Assembly: GCA_019752015.1 (NCBI GenBank)
Contig: JAIEMQ010000002.1
Location: 1-64,000, forward strand
Reading direction: 5' to 3'
DNA: 64,000 nucleotides
Source of the DNA: Cyanobacteriota bacterium
GTDB taxonomy: Bacteria; Acidobacteriota; Vicinamibacteria; Vicinamibacterales; UBA2999
Below, piece by piece: positions 10,179-19,996 of the stretch. Both the position numbers and the translations under genes were made by a program. Every line of letters starts with the position of its first letter. Within the stretch, counting starts at the first letter, position 1. Below the pieces are notes generated by a model, which saw only the letters and a program-made list of their open reading frames with translations, did not search any database and was not told the origin of the DNA.

Positions 10179-11411
10179 TTAGAAGAACTCCTTGAAGACC
10201 GTCTTGAGTCTTCCCATGACCCGTGTCAGCGCGCCGCCGCCCGAGGTCGACGCCGCGGGCCCGCGATGACGTGCCGCATACAGAACCAGTCCGACTGCCG
10301 TGGCGAATGCCGGGTTGCTGACGTGATCGGCCAGGCCGCCGACGCCGACCGGCACGCCGCGGCGAATCGGCAGATCGAAAATCTGCTCGGCGATCTCGGA
10401 CATGCCTTCGAGCTGCGCGCCGCCGCCGGTCAGCACCAGCCCGGAGTTGAGCGATTTCTCGTAGCCGGCCTTGCTGATCTCGTCCCAGATCAGGTGGAAC
10501 ATTTCCTCGGCGCGCGGCTGCAGGATGTCGGACAGGATGCGCCGCGCCATCACGCGCGGCCGCCGGCCGCCGACGCTGGCCACTTCGATGGTCTCGTCCT
10601 CCTCGACCATCGACGACAGCGCGCAGCCGGCGCGACGCTTGACCTTCTCCGCGTCCGGAATCGGCGTCCGCAAGCCCACGGCGATGTCGTTGGTGAAGTG
10701 ATCGCCGCCGACGGCGATCACCGCGGTGTGCCACAAGCTGCCGCGCTCGAAGATGGCAAGGTCTGCGGTGCCGCCGCCGATATCGACCACCGCGACGCCA
10801 AGCTCCTTCTCATCCGAGGTCAGCACCGTTTCCGATGCCGCCAGCTGCCCGATCACGGTGTCCTGCACTTCGACGCCGGCGCGGTTCACGCACGCCACCA
10901 GGTTCTGCGTCGCGGTCTGGCTGCCGGTGATGATGTGCACGTTCACTTCGAGCCGCGCGCCGGTCAGGCCGACCGGGGCGCCGATGCCTTCCTGCTCGTC
11001 GACGACGAAGTCCTGCGGCAGCACGTGCAGGATCTCGCGGCCGGCCGGCAGCGACACGGCGCGGGCCGCGTCGATCGCGCGGCGCACGTCGTCGCGCGTC
11101 ACCTCGCGGTTCTTGCCGGCCACCGCCACGACGCCGCGGCTGTTGAAGCCCTTGATGTGCGGGCCGCTGATCGCCAGCTGCACCGACCCGACTTCGACGC
11201 CCGCCATCAGCTCGGCCTCTTCGATCGACTTCTTGATCGACTCGACCGCCGCTTCGAGATTGACGACGACGCCGCGCTTCAGGCCCTTCGAGTCGGTCAC
11301 ACCGATGCCGATCACATCGACGCCGCCGTCGTCGAGCAGCTCGCCCACCACCGTGCAGACCTTGGCGGTCCCGATATCGAGACCGACCACGTATCGTTCC
11401 TGTCGTGCCAC
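10179..11411 (-). CDS. ftsA: cell division protein FtsA
   Basis: Actin-like ATPase that tethers FtsZ to the membrane, 410 residues with a GTG start. Phosphate-binding motifs of the actin/Hsp70 fold are visible: [13 protein letters not shown] near residue 12 and [12 protein letters not shown] near residue 207, with the adenosine motif '[14 protein letters not shown]' about 320. The C-terminal end ([12 protein letters not shown]) has the look of the amphipathic membrane-targeting helix. It sits directly between ftsQ and ftsZ, the usual order. Confidence 0.96.
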   Translation of the reverse strand: MARQERYVVGLDIGTAKVCTVVGELLDDGGVDVIGIGVTDSKGLKRGVVVNLEAAVESIKKSIEEAELMAGVEVGSVQLAISGPHIKGFNSRGVVAVAGKNREVTRDDVRRAIDAARAVSLPAGREILHVLPQDFVVDEQEGIGAPVGLTGARLEVNVHIITGSQTATQNLVACVNRAGVEVQDTVIGQLAASETVLTSDEKELGVAVVDIGGGTADLAIFERGSLWHTAVIAVGGDHFTNDIAVGLRTPIPDAEKVKRRAGCALSSMVEEDETIEVASVGGRRPRVMARRILSDILQPRAEEMFHLIWDEISKAGYEKSLNSGLVLTGGGAQLEGMSEIAEQIFDLPIRRGVPVGVGGLADHVSNPAFATAVGLVLYAARHRGPAASTSGGGALTRVMGRLKTVFKEFF

Positions 11412-11421
11412 GAATCCTCCG

Positions 11422-12309
11422 TTACCGTCGGGATCCCGGTTCCCGGCTCCCGGTTCCCGTCGCGCGGCCTGCGCTATTGGGAGGCCGCACGTACATCCGT
11501 TCGTCGAACCGCAAATCCACGTAATCGATGCCGTCGAGCCGCTCGCGCAGCGCCGGCGCCAGATCGATGTATTGCTGCAGCCGCGCCACGAATTCGGTGT
11601 CGCCGAGATGCAGCAGCGCCGGATCGCCGTCGAGGATCACAATCGCATCGTGAAGATTGGCGACGTCGATCTGCGAGACGCGCCTGGCGATCTCGGGCCT
11701 CACCGCGAGCGCGCCGATGACGCGGCCCGCGAACTCCGCGCGCGTCACATCGATGATCGAGCCGCCGTCCTGCGGCGCGGCGGCAATGCCGTCGATGATC
11801 GGCAAATCGATGTCGGCGTAAACGGGACCGTACTCGTCGATGATCACGCCCTTGCCGTCGATCAGATACATCGCGGTGCCGAGCCGGCCGATGCCCATCG
11901 GGCGCCGCTCCTCGATGGCGATCTCCACGGTCGACGGCAGCACGCGGCGGATCGTCGCGTTCTCGACCCACGGCGACGACAGCAGCTTCTCCTGCCACGT
12001 ATCCAGCTTGACCGCGAGGATGTTCTGTCCGCGCAATCCTTCAACGAGCGCGAGCACTTCACCGGTCGACAGGCGCTCGTGCCCGCGCACCACCATGTGG
12101 CCGATCTGCAGCGACGATGCGGCGGCGATCAACGTCACACCGCGATACACGGCGTAGCCGAGCACGAGCGCGAGCGCGAGTAGCCGCGCCGCCAGCCACG
12201 CGTGCTTCGACGCCGGGCTGCGCTTGCGCGACGGCTTGACGTGCGCGCGGCGGAAGCGCTTGTCGGTGGCAACGACGTGGCCGGATGCCTGGCCCAGAGA
12301 AGCCGCCAT
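11422..12309 (-). CDS. ftsQ: cell division protein FtsQ/DivIB
   Basis: Bitopic divisome protein of 295 residues. A basic cytoplasmic N-terminus (residues 1-38) precedes one transmembrane helix (about 40-60), a POTRA-type domain beginning 'LQIGHMVVRGHERLSTGEVLALV', and the FtsQ/DivIB beta domain with 'VRRVLPSTVEIAIEERRP'-like strand order. Its start overlaps the murC stop by one base (TAATG). The last dozen residues (GTGSREPGSRR) are encoded by a short GC-rich repeat that recurs elsewhere in the window, so the C-terminus has been rewritten by the repeat. Confidence 0.93.
   Translation of the reverse strand: MAASLGQASGHVVATDKRFRRAHVKPSRKRSPASKHAWLAARLLALALVLGYAVYRGVTLIAAASSLQIGHMVVRGHERLSTGEVLALVEGLRGQNILAVKLDTWQEKLLSSPWVENATIRRVLPSTVEIAIEERRPMGIGRLGTAMYLIDGKGVIIDEYGPVYADIDLPIIDGIAAAPQDGGSIIDVTRAEFAGRVIGALAVRPEIARRVSQIDVANLHDAIVILDGDPALLHLGDTEFVARLQQYIDLAPALRERLDGIDYVDLRFDERMYVRPPNSAGRATGTGSREPGSRR
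11435..11459. repeat. GC-rich tandem-like repeat (copy 1)
   Basis: Units of CCCGGTTCCCGGCT-type sequence, spanning the end of ftsQ. A second copy lies at 36456-36487. On the minus strand it reads GGGAACCGGGAGCCGGG and encodes the final residues of FtsQ. Confidence 0.7.
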
Positions 12310-13739
12310 TACCGCTTCCCTCCGTGGCGCCGTTCGAGCTCCGCGACGAGATTTCCTGCCAGCGCGCTGATCGATCCGGCGCCGAGCGTGATGACGAGAT
12401 CGCCGGGGCGCGTCACGTCGGCAACCCGTGCCGCCATGTCGTCCAGCTTGGTGACCAGATGCACCGGCGTCGATCGCCCCTTGTTGACCGCGGCCGCCAG
12501 CGCTTCGATCGTCACGCCGGGAATGGGGTCTTCGCTCGCTGCATAGATCCCGGTGAGCACCACTTCATCCGCCGTCGCCAGCGCGACGCCAAACTCGTTC
12601 ATCAAGTCGCGCGTGCGGGTGTAGCGGTGCGGCTGGAAGGCCACGACAATGCGCGGCGGATTCGCCGCCCGGGCCGCGGCCAGCACCGCCGCGATCTCCG
12701 TCGGGTGGTGGCCGTAGTCGTCGATGACCGTGATGCCGTTGACGACGCCGCGGCTTTCAAAGCGCCGCTCGGCGCCGCGGAATTCATTGAGCGCCGACGC
12801 GATCTTCGCGAACGGCACATCGAGCTCGAGGCCGACGGCGATCGCTGCCAGCGCATTTCGCACCGAGTGCGTGCCGGGGACCGACAGCGTCAGATCGCCG
12901 AGCGTTTCGATCGTCGTACCGCCGCGCCGCTCGTATCGCTGGACCACGCACCGCGAGCCGAAGCCGCTCAGCGTGACTCCGGACGCAAAGATCATCGGCA
13001 CCGGTTGATGCGTGCCTTTCGGCGCATCGATGCCGTAGGTAAGGACGCGCCGTTGAAACTTCGGCATCACGGCGCAGAGCTCCGCATCGTCGGCGCACGC
13101 CACCACGGCGCCGTAGAACGGCACCTTGTTGGCGAAGTCGATGAAGGCCTGCTGCAAGTCCGCGAAGCTCCGGTAAGCGTCCATGTGTTCGCGATCGATG
13201 TTCGTAATCACCGCTATCGACGGCGACAGTTTCAGGAACGAGCGATCGCTCTCGTCCGCTTCCGCCACCATCAGCTCGCCGCGCCCGAGGCGCGCGTTGC
13301 TGCCAAACGCGCTCAACCGCCCGCCGATCACCGCGGTCGGGTCCAGTCCCGCCCGTTCGAGCACCAGCGCCACCATCGAGGTGGTGCTGGTCTTGCCGTG
13401 CGCGCCGGCGACCGCGATGCCGAATCGCAATCGCATCAGCTCCGAGAGCATCTCGGCTCTCGGAATCACGGGAATCCTTCTCTGCGTCGCTGCGGCGACC
13501 TCCGGGTTGTCCGGCCGCACCGCCGACGAATACACGACGACGTCGGCGTCGCCGACATTGCCCGCCGCATGTCCCGCCTGCACCGTCACGCCGAGCGACT
13601 CGAGACGATCGGTCACGCTCGATCGCTTCGCGTCCGATCCCGACACCGCGTAGCCAAGGTTCGCGAGCAGCTCCGCGATCCCGCTCATGCCGCTACCGCC
13701 GATGCCGACGAAATGAATGCGGCGCGTCTTACCGAGCAT
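12309..13739 (-). CDS. murC: UDP-N-acetylmuramate--L-alanine ligase MurC
   Basis: Adds L-Ala to UDP-MurNAc, the first amino acid of the peptidoglycan stem; 476 residues. The N-terminal UDP-binding loop GIGGSGMSGIAELL (12-25) and ATP loop GAHGKTSTTSMV (112-123) are intact, and the three-domain Mur ligase length is normal. It overlaps murG by 11 bases and ftsQ by one. Cytoplasmic. Confidence 0.97.
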   Translation of the reverse strand: MLGKTRRIHFVGIGGSGMSGIAELLANLGYAVSGSDAKRSSVTDRLESLGVTVQAGHAAGNVGDADVVVYSSAVRPDNPEVAAATQRRIPVIPRAEMLSELMRLRFGIAVAGAHGKTSTTSMVALVLERAGLDPTAVIGGRLSAFGSNARLGRGELMVAEADESDRSFLKLSPSIAVITNIDREHMDAYRSFADLQQAFIDFANKVPFYGAVVACADDAELCAVMPKFQRRVLTYGIDAPKGTHQPVPMIFASGVTLSGFGSRCVVQRYERRGGTTIETLGDLTLSVPGTHSVRNALAAIAVGLELDVPFAKIASALNEFRGAERRFESRGVVNGITVIDDYGHHPTEIAAVLAAARAANPPRIVVAFQPHRYTRTRDLMNEFGVALATADEVVLTGIYAASEDPIPGVTIEALAAAVNKGRSTPVHLVTKLDDMAARVADVTRPGDLVITLGAGSISALAGNLVAELERRHGGKR

Positions 13740-14880
13740 TCGATCCGCCTTGCCCGCGACGTCGAGGGGTCAACTCTTCCACTCGATCCGCAATCCGCTG
13801 CACGGCGTCGGGCCGAGCGAGCGATCGCGCCGCCATCGACATGCGCCGCCGCCGTTCCGGATCCGAAATCACCGACCTCAACAAGTCCGGCAGCGCCGCC
13901 TTCAAGTCGCGCTCCTCGATCACCAGCCCGGCTCCCGACTTCGCGAACACGTCGGCGTTCTTCCGCTGGTGGTCGTCGGTCGAGGTCGGCAGCGGCACGA
14001 GAATCGCCGGTGTGGCTGATGCGGCCAGCTCGGCGAGCGTCGTCGCGCCGGCGCGGCAGATGACCACGTCGGCCGCCTTCATCTCCCGGTCGATTTCGAA
14101 GATGAAAGCTTCAACCCTGGCCTGAAGGCCGGCGCGTTGGTACGCGTCGCGCACCAGATCCAGATCGCGCTCGCCTGTCTGTTGGGTGATCGCAAGGCGT
14201 ATCCCGGCGGCTGCCAGCCCCGCCGCTGCCTCCACCATGGCCACGTTGATCGCGTGCGCGCCCTGAGAACCGCCAAAGACTAGGACCCTGCCCTGAGCGA
14301 CGTTGCCTCCGCTTGCGGAGTCAACGGAGTCGAAGGGCCGTGCGAATCGGTCATGCTGCTCCTCGTTCTGCGCCGGGAAAAACTCCGGTCGCACGGGATT
14401 GCCGGCCACAAATCCCGTGCGCGGGAAATACGCCATCGCCGCTTCGAAATTCACCGCCGCCGCCCGCACCACGCGCGCCAGTATTCGATTGGTGATGCCC
14501 GGCAGCGCGTTCTGCTCGAGCAGCATGGTCGGATAGCCGCGCAGCGCCGCGATGGCGAGCACCGGCCCCGACGCAAAGCCACCGACGCCGACGACGACGT
14601 CGGGGTGCTGCCGCGACACCACCCGCCACGCGTCGATGGCGGCGATCGGCAGCAACAGAAATCCCTTCAGCCGCTCGATCCGCCCCTTGCCCTTCAATCC
14701 GGCAACGCGAATCAAGTCGAGCGGGAATTGTTCCCGCGGCACCACGCGCGCTTCGATCCCCTGCGCCGTGCCGACGAACGACACGTGCGTGGCCGGATCG
14801 CGCCGCTGCAGCTCGCGCGCCAGCGCGATGCCGGGGTACAGATGCCCGCCGGTGCCTCCGCCCGCGATCAACACACGCAC
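13729..14880 (-). CDS. murG: MurG N-acetylglucosaminyltransferase
   Basis: Converts lipid I to lipid II by adding GlcNAc at the inner membrane; GT28/GT-B fold, 383 residues, GTG start. The N-terminal glycine-rich loop GGGTGGHLYPGIALA (about 7-21) and the C-domain GGSQGAHAIN (about 203-212) and 'CRAGATTLAELAA' donor-binding motifs are present. Residues of about 181-197 (RPFDSVDSASGGNVAQG) are encoded by a dispersed palindromic element inserted in the interdomain linker. Homologues are expected to lack this segment. Confidence 0.96.
   Translation of the reverse strand: MRVLIAGGGTGGHLYPGIALARELQRRDPATHVSFVGTAQGIEARVVPREQFPLDLIRVAGLKGKGRIERLKGFLLLPIAAIDAWRVVSRQHPDVVVGVGGFASGPVLAIAALRGYPTMLLEQNALPGITNRILARVVRAAAVNFEAAMAYFPRTGFVAGNPVRPEFFPAQNEEQHDRFARPFDSVDSASGGNVAQGRVLVFGGSQGAHAINVAMVEAAAGLAAAGIRLAITQQTGERDLDLVRDAYQRAGLQARVEAFIFEIDREMKAADVVICRAGATTLAELAASATPAILVPLPTSTDDHQRKNADVFAKSGAGLVIEERDLKAALPDLLRSVISDPERRRRMSMAARSLARPDAVQRIADRVEELTPRRRGQGGSNAR
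14290..14338. repeat. dispersed element, family A, inside murG
   Basis: Imperfect palindrome with ends GCCCTGAGCG and GAGTCGAAGGGC, in frame within the MurG linker. Related sequences occur at 43154-43177 and 59531-59573. Confidence 0.7.
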
Positions 14881-14883
14881 CTG

Positions 14884-15993
14884 TCACGCGGCTCCCGTCT
14901 CCACTTGCTGGTGCTGTGAAATATTCAGCAGCACGCCGACCGCGGCCAGGTTGATCAGCATCGACGAGCCGCCGTTGCTGACGAGCGGCAGCGGAATGCC
15001 CTTGGTCGGCACCAGGCCGAGCACGACGCTGATGTTGAAGAGCGCCTGCAGCACGAGCATCATCGTGATGCCCAGCGCGAGGAACGCGCCGAACGCATCG
15101 GGCGCGCGCATGGCGGTGCGCAGGCCGCGCCACGCGATCACGCAGAAGCACAGCAACACGAACGACGCGCCGATCAGGCCGGTCTCCTCGGAGATCACGG
15201 CGTAGATGAAATCGGTAAACGGCTCGGGCAGATAGAACAGCTTCTGTACGCCCTGCATCAGCCCCTTGCCGAACACGCCGCCGGTGCCGACGGCAATCAG
15301 CGACTGGATGATCTGAAACCCGTCGCCGAGCGGGTCGGCCCACGGATCCATGAACGTCATCAGGCGGCGCCGGCGGTAGTCCGCCTGCATCACGATCACG
15401 TAGAGCGCCGGCAGCGCCAGCATCGCGGCGCCGAACAGGTAGCGATAGGTGATGCCGGCGGCGAAGATCATCACGCCGATCACCGCCATCAGCGAGACCG
15501 ACGTGCCGAAGTCCGGCTCGAGCAGGATCAAGCCGACGATGGTGCCGACGATCATCGCCACCGGCAGCAGCGAATACTGCAGCTCGTTGATGCGTGTGCG
15601 GCGCCGCTCGAGCATCAACGCGGTGAACAGGATCGCCGCCATCTTCGCGAGCTCCGACGGCTGGATGCCGAAGCCGCCGATGCCGAACCATCGACGGGTG
15701 CCGTTGATCGGACGCGCGAACAGCACCGCCACCAGCATCACGCCGACGACGGCGAGCAGCGCCCAGATCATCTTGTCGTTGCGATAGGCGCGGTAGTCGA
15801 TGCGCATCACGATCGACATCACGGCCACGCCCACCGCCGCCCACATCATCTGGCGCGTGACGAAGAGATAGGGCTGCTGGAAACGCTCCAGCGCCACGAG
15901 CGCGGAAGCGCTGTAGACCATCACGACACTCGCGCAAACCAGCGCGAGCGTCGCGAGGAACAGCCACTTGTCCGATTGCAGTTTTCTAGCCAT
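14884..15993 (-). CDS. ftsW: SEDS glycosyltransferase FtsW
   Basis: Septal peptidoglycan polymerase of the SEDS family, 369 residues with about ten hydrophobic helices. The family signatures 'GGFGIQPSELAKMAAILF' and, near the C-terminus, 'GLVPTKGIPLPLVSNGGSSM' are clear. It works with the class B PBP encoded upstream. It sits between murD and murG but is separated from murD by a 165-base non-coding gap holding a long hairpin, the one place in the cluster where genes are not packed. FtsW and RodA cannot be told apart by sequence alone; position favours FtsW. Confidence 0.94.
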   Translation of the reverse strand: MARKLQSDKWLFLATLALVCASVVMVYSASALVALERFQQPYLFVTRQMMWAAVGVAVMSIVMRIDYRAYRNDKMIWALLAVVGVMLVAVLFARPINGTRRWFGIGGFGIQPSELAKMAAILFTALMLERRRTRINELQYSLLPVAMIVGTIVGLILLEPDFGTSVSLMAVIGVMIFAAGITYRYLFGAAMLALPALYVIVMQADYRRRRLMTFMDPWADPLGDGFQIIQSLIAVGTGGVFGKGLMQGVQKLFYLPEPFTDFIYAVISEETGLIGASFVLLCFCVIAWRGLRTAMRAPDAFGAFLALGITMMLVLQALFNISVVLGLVPTKGIPLPLVSNGGSSMLINLAAVGVLLNISQHQQVETGAA

Positions 15994-16030
15994 TTGCTCT
16001 AAAGTTCAGCGCTCCGCACTCGATACGAGG

Positions 16031-16155
16031 GGAGCGGTCAGTAGTCGCCAGTCGATCAGGGAATTGAGACACCAGCCTCGCAGACCGGGGCAGCCTGCGC
16101 TCCCAGCGACCAGCTCTCAATTGCCTCCAACCGGCTGACGACTACTCACCGCTCC
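16031..16155. repeat. long hairpin between murD and ftsW
   Basis: Outer arms 16031-16051 and 16135-16155 match in 19 of 21 positions when one is reverse-complemented (GGAGCGGT.AGTAGTCG.CAG). Inner arms near 16059-16070 (GAATTGAGA) and 16113-16125 (TCTCAATT) extend the pairing. It starts four bases from the murD stop codon. It could be a MITE-like insertion or an RNA structure tuning ftsW, murG and murC expression. Confidence 0.75.
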
Positions 16156-16158
16156 TAC

Positions 16159-17517
16159 CTATTCACCTGCGATCAGCTTTCGCACTTCCTCCTTGAATTG
16201 CCGGCCGCGATCCGCGTAGTCGGCAAACATGTCGAAGCTCGAGCACGCCGGCGCGAGCAGCACGACGCCGTCAGGCACCGCCAGATCCCATGCGCGCCTG
16301 ACCGCTTCGCTGAGCGATGACGCTTCGATGACCGGAACCACGTCCTTCAGCGCCGCCTTCACCATCGGGCGCGCCTCGCCGATCGCCACGACGGCGCGGC
16401 CGTGCGCGCGCAGCGGATCGGCCAGATCCGAAAAATCGCCGCCCTTGTACTTGCCGCCGATGATCGCGATGACCTTGTCGAAGCTCTCGATCGATTTCGC
16501 GGCGGCGTCGATGTTGGTCGCTTTCGAGTCGTTGACGAACCGCACGCCGCCGCGCGTCGCGACCACTTCCATGACGTGCTCGAGGCCGTGGAAACCGGCG
16601 AGCGCCCGTGCCAGCGATTCGCTCGTCGCGCCGGCCAGGTGGCTGATCGTCGTCGCCGCGACGACGTTGCTCAGCATGTGGCGGCCCTGCAGCTCCACCG
16701 CCGCAATCGGCAGCAGCGGGATGTCGCCCTCGGAGGTGCGCTGCCACACGAAGCCGTTGCCGATGTGCACATCCGCGGCTTCGTTCTCCACGCCGTAGGT
16801 CACCACGCGTGCCCGCACATTCGTCGCCATTGCTGTCGCCTCCGCGCTGTCTGCGTTGATTACCGCCCAGTCGTCCGGCCGCTGGTTGGCGAAAATGCGT
16901 TGCTTCGCCGCCGCATACGCGGCTGCATCGGGATGCCGATCCAGGTGATCGGGTGAAAAGTTGAGGAGCGCGGCAATCCACGGCCGGAACGTGTCGATGG
17001 TCTCGAGCTGAAAGCTGCTCGCCTCGATTACGTGCACGGTGTCGCTGGTCGACGCATCGACCTGCGCGCTCACCGGGTAGCCGATATTGCCGCCGACCAG
17101 CACACGACGGCCCGCCGCTTCGAGCATCCGGCCGACCAGCGTCGTGGTCGTCGACTTTCCTTTCGTGCCGGTGATCGCGACGATCGGTCCGCGCAGCCAT
17201 CTCGATGCCAGCTCGAGCTCGCCGATGACCGGGACTCCGGCGGCACGCGCGCGCGCGACTTCCGGAATGTCGATCGGCACGCCCGGGCTCAGCACGATCA
17301 GGTCCGCGGTCTCGAACGACTCGAGATTGTGCTCGCCGAGCTCCAGTGCCACGCCGGCCGCGCGCAACTTCGCCTGATCGGGAATCTGCTCTTTGCGATC
17401 GGTCAGCGTGACGCGGGCGCCGCGACGCGCCAGCAGCTGCGCGGCGGCGACACCACTCCTTGCCGCGCCGACAACCAGCACGCGTTGACCGCTCACGGAA
17501 AAGTCCTGTGCCGTCAT
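16159..17517 (-). CDS. murD: UDP-MurNAc-L-Ala--D-Glu ligase MurD
   Basis: Adds D-Glu to UDP-MurNAc-L-Ala in the cytoplasm; 452 residues from the ATG at 17517, which overlaps the mraY stop (ATGA). The UDP-binding loop GAARSGVAAAQLLARRG (about 17-33), P-loop GTKGKSTTT (about 117-125) and 'FVNDSKATNIDA' motif are present, so the enzyme looks intact. Confidence 0.97.
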   Translation of the reverse strand: MTAQDFSVSGQRVLVVGAARSGVAAAQLLARRGARVTLTDRKEQIPDQAKLRAAGVALELGEHNLESFETADLIVLSPGVPIDIPEVARARAAGVPVIGELELASRWLRGPIVAITGTKGKSTTTTLVGRMLEAAGRRVLVGGNIGYPVSAQVDASTSDTVHVIEASSFQLETIDTFRPWIAALLNFSPDHLDRHPDAAAYAAAKQRIFANQRPDDWAVINADSAEATAMATNVRARVVTYGVENEAADVHIGNGFVWQRTSEGDIPLLPIAAVELQGRHMLSNVVAATTISHLAGATSESLARALAGFHGLEHVMEVVATRGGVRFVNDSKATNIDAAAKSIESFDKVIAIIGGKYKGGDFSDLADPLRAHGRAVVAIGEARPMVKAALKDVVPVIEASSLSEAVRRAWDLAVPDGVVLLAPACSSFDMFADYADRGRQFKEEVRKLIAGE

Positions 17518-18599
17518 CGCAGTTTCAATGTCGTCAAACTGAATAGCGCGAAGATGATCGCGACGATCAGGAAGCGCGTGATCACCTTGGGCTCTTCCCA
17601 CCCGCTCAACTCGAAGTGATGGTGCAGCGGCGCCATCTTGAAGACGCGCTTGCCGCGCGACTTGAACGACACCACCTGGATCACGACCGACGCGGCTTCG
17701 AGCACGAACACGCCGCCGACGATCACCAGCAACAGTTCCTGCTTGATCAGGATCGCCACGGTCGCAATCGCGCCGCCGAGAGACAACGAGCCGACATCGC
17801 CCATGAAGATCTCGGCGGGGTGCGCGTTGTACCAGAGGAAGCCGAGGCTCGCGCCGACCAGCGCGCCGCAGAAGATCGTCAGCTCTCCGGCCGGCGAAAG
17901 GCGGATCAGCAGCAGGTATTCGGCAAACACGCGATGACCGGTGATGTAGGTCAACGCGGTGAAGGCCGCTGCCGCCACGGCGAACGTGCTGATCGCCAGG
18001 CCGTCGAGGCCGTCGGTGAGGTTGACGGCGTTACTCCACGCCGCGAGGAAGAACGCGGCGAAGGGCACGTACCACCAGCCCAGATCCGGGATCAGCTGCT
18101 TGAAGAACGGGAAGATCAGCCGTGTCACCGCCGGGTTCTGATTCGAGAGCCACAGGATCACGAAACCCACGATCAGGCCGACCAGCAGCTGCAACCCGAG
18201 CTTGTAGCGCGCCGCGAGACCACCCGACGATCGCCGCGTGATCTTCAGGTAATCGTCGAGGAAGCCGATGCCGCCGAACGCGGCGGTGGTGACGACCGCG
18301 ATCCACACGTAGACGTTGGTGAGGTCGGCCCACAGCAACGTCGGAAGCAACGCCGCCGCCAGGATCAGCAGCCCGCCCATCGTCGGCGTGCCGGCCTTGG
18401 CGCGATGCGACTCCGGACCTTCCTGCCGGATGACCTGGCCGATCTGGAAATCGCGCAGGCGGCGGATCAGCCACGGTCCCATTACCAGGCTGATGACGAG
18501 CGCCGTCATGCTCGCGGCCGCGGTCCGGAACGTGATGTAGCGGGTCACGTTGAAGACCGAGACCTGCGGGTAGAACGAGATCAGGAGGTGATACAGCAT
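17514..18599 (-). CDS. mraY: MraY phospho-MurNAc-pentapeptide transferase
   Basis: Integral membrane enzyme that loads the UDP-MurNAc-pentapeptide onto undecaprenyl phosphate to make lipid I; 361 residues, about ten transmembrane helices. Family motifs are visible: 'HRAKAGTPTMGGLLIL' near residue 70, 'FLDDYLKI' (catalytic Asp pair), 'NAVNLTDGLDGLA' and the C-terminal 'APLHHHFELSGW'. The true start overlaps the murF stop by one base (TGATG); longer frames upstream run through murF. Confidence 0.97.
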   Translation of the reverse strand: MLYHLLISFYPQVSVFNVTRYITFRTAAASMTALVISLVMGPWLIRRLRDFQIGQVIRQEGPESHRAKAGTPTMGGLLILAAALLPTLLWADLTNVYVWIAVVTTAAFGGIGFLDDYLKITRRSSGGLAARYKLGLQLLVGLIVGFVILWLSNQNPAVTRLIFPFFKQLIPDLGWWYVPFAAFFLAAWSNAVNLTDGLDGLAISTFAVAAAAFTALTYITGHRVFAEYLLLIRLSPAGELTIFCGALVGASLGFLWYNAHPAEIFMGDVGSLSLGGAIATVAILIKQELLLVIVGGVFVLEAASVVIQVVSFKSRGKRVFKMAPLHHHFELSGWEEPKVITRFLIVAIIFALFSLTTLKLR

Positions 18600-19996
18600 C
18601 AGCCGAACACCGCCGTGAGGCGCTCCACTACGAGATCGGTGCGGGTGCCGCGCGATCCCTTGACCAGAATCACATCGCCGGAGGTGACCTGCTCCGCGAT
18701 CGCCGGAGCGGCGTCCGTGCTGTTGTCGAAATGCGATACCGCGGCGGGCGGCAGGCCCGCATCGATCGCGGCTTCGCCAAGGAGCCGCGCCGGGTCGCCG
18801 CCGATGGTGAACAGCCTGGCGATCCGGCTCGAGGCCGCCGCGCGGCCGCATTCGCGATGCAGCGATTCGGACAGATCGCCGAGCTCGAGCATCTCGCCAA
18901 TCACCGCGATGCGGCGCGCCGCCCACGATCGCGCAATGACGTCGAGCGATCGCATCAGCGCCGATGGGCTCGAGTTGTACGAATCGTCGATGACCGTGAC
19001 GCCCTTCGGCAGCCGCAGCACCGCGCCGCGGCGTGACGACGGCTTGAGGTGCGACGCGCGCTCCACGATCTCGTCGAGCTCGATTCCGAATTCGAGGGCA
19101 ACGGCGGCGCCGGCCAGCACGTTCATCAGGTGGCCGCGGCCGAGCAGCGGCACCTTCAAGTCCTTCCTGCCGGCGGGCGTCACCAGGACCGCGCGCGATC
19201 CATCGAGGCCGAGATCCTCCACGTCGGCGGCGCGAACCTGCGCCGGCTCGCTCGTGCCGAAGGTGATCGTGCGGCCGGCGAACGCGGCCGCGCGCGCCAT
19301 GACGCGCGCGTCGTCAGCGTTGGCGACCAGCAGCGTCGATGCCGACGCGCCTTCCATGATTTCCGCCTTCGCATCCGCGATGGCGTCGCTCGATCCGAAG
19401 TGGCCGATATGCGCCTCGCCGACGTTGGTCCAGACGCGGACCTCCGGCGTCGCGACGTCGACCAGCGTCCGGATTTCGCCCGCGTGATTCATGCCCAGTT
19501 CCATCACCGCCACGTCCGCCCCGTGCCGCAGCTCCAACAGGGACAGCGGCAGTCCAAGGTGGTTGTTCAGGTTCCCCGCGTTCTTCACGACCCGGTAACG
19601 TCCGCCGATCAGCTCGGCGATCGTGTCCTTCGTCGTCGTCTTGCCGGCGCTGCCGGTAATGGCAACGACCTTCGCCTTCGACTCACGCCGCACGTAGCGC
19701 GCGAGGTCCTGCAACGCGCGCGTCGTGTCGGCGACTTCGATCACAAACGATTCGTTCTCGCCGCCCAGCGCCACCGGCTTGCTGACCACGATCCCCGCCG
19801 CGCGCCGCTTCGACGCCGCCATCGCGAAGTCGTGGCCGTCGCGCCTGGCGACGATCGCGAAAAACAAATCGCCGCTGGCGAGCGTTCGCGAATCGATCGA
19901 GAACCCCGTCACGTAGCGGTCGTCGTCACCGGTGACCAGCCGGCCATTCATGGCCGCGGCAATCGTTCCCGCGGCCAGCGGTATTGGTCCGCTCAC
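18599..19996 (-). CDS. murF: MurF UDP-MurNAc-tripeptide--D-Ala-D-Ala ligase
   Basis: Adds D-Ala-D-Ala to complete the pentapeptide precursor; 465 residues, GTG start overlapping the murE stop by one base. The P-loop GSAGKTTTKD (115-124), 'NNHLGLPLSLLEL' and 'DDSYNSSPSAL' motifs are those of MurF. Length is normal and no key motif is missing. Confidence 0.96.
   Translation of the reverse strand: MSGPIPLAAGTIAAAMNGRLVTGDDDRYVTGFSIDSRTLASGDLFFAIVARRDGHDFAMAASKRRAAGIVVSKPVALGGENESFVIEVADTTRALQDLARYVRRESKAKVVAITGSAGKTTTKDTIAELIGGRYRVVKNAGNLNNHLGLPLSLLELRHGADVAVMELGMNHAGEIRTLVDVATPEVRVWTNVGEAHIGHFGSSDAIADAKAEIMEGASASTLLVANADDARVMARAAAFAGRTITFGTSEPAQVRAADVEDLGLDGSRAVLVTPAGRKDLKVPLLGRGHLMNVLAGAAVALEFGIELDEIVERASHLKPSSRRGAVLRLPKGVTVIDDSYNSSPSALMRSLDVIARSWAARRIAVIGEMLELGDLSESLHRECGRAAASSRIARLFTIGGDPARLLGEAAIDAGLPPAAVSHFDNSTDAAPAIAEQVTSGDVILVKGSRGTRTDLVVERLTAVFG

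Noticed and set aside
9187..10182. Large antisense frames across ftsZ, ftsA and most of the dcw cluster
   Set aside because: They have shadow-frame composition (Arg, His, Asp and Gln rich) and no domains; the minus-strand division genes explain the DNA.
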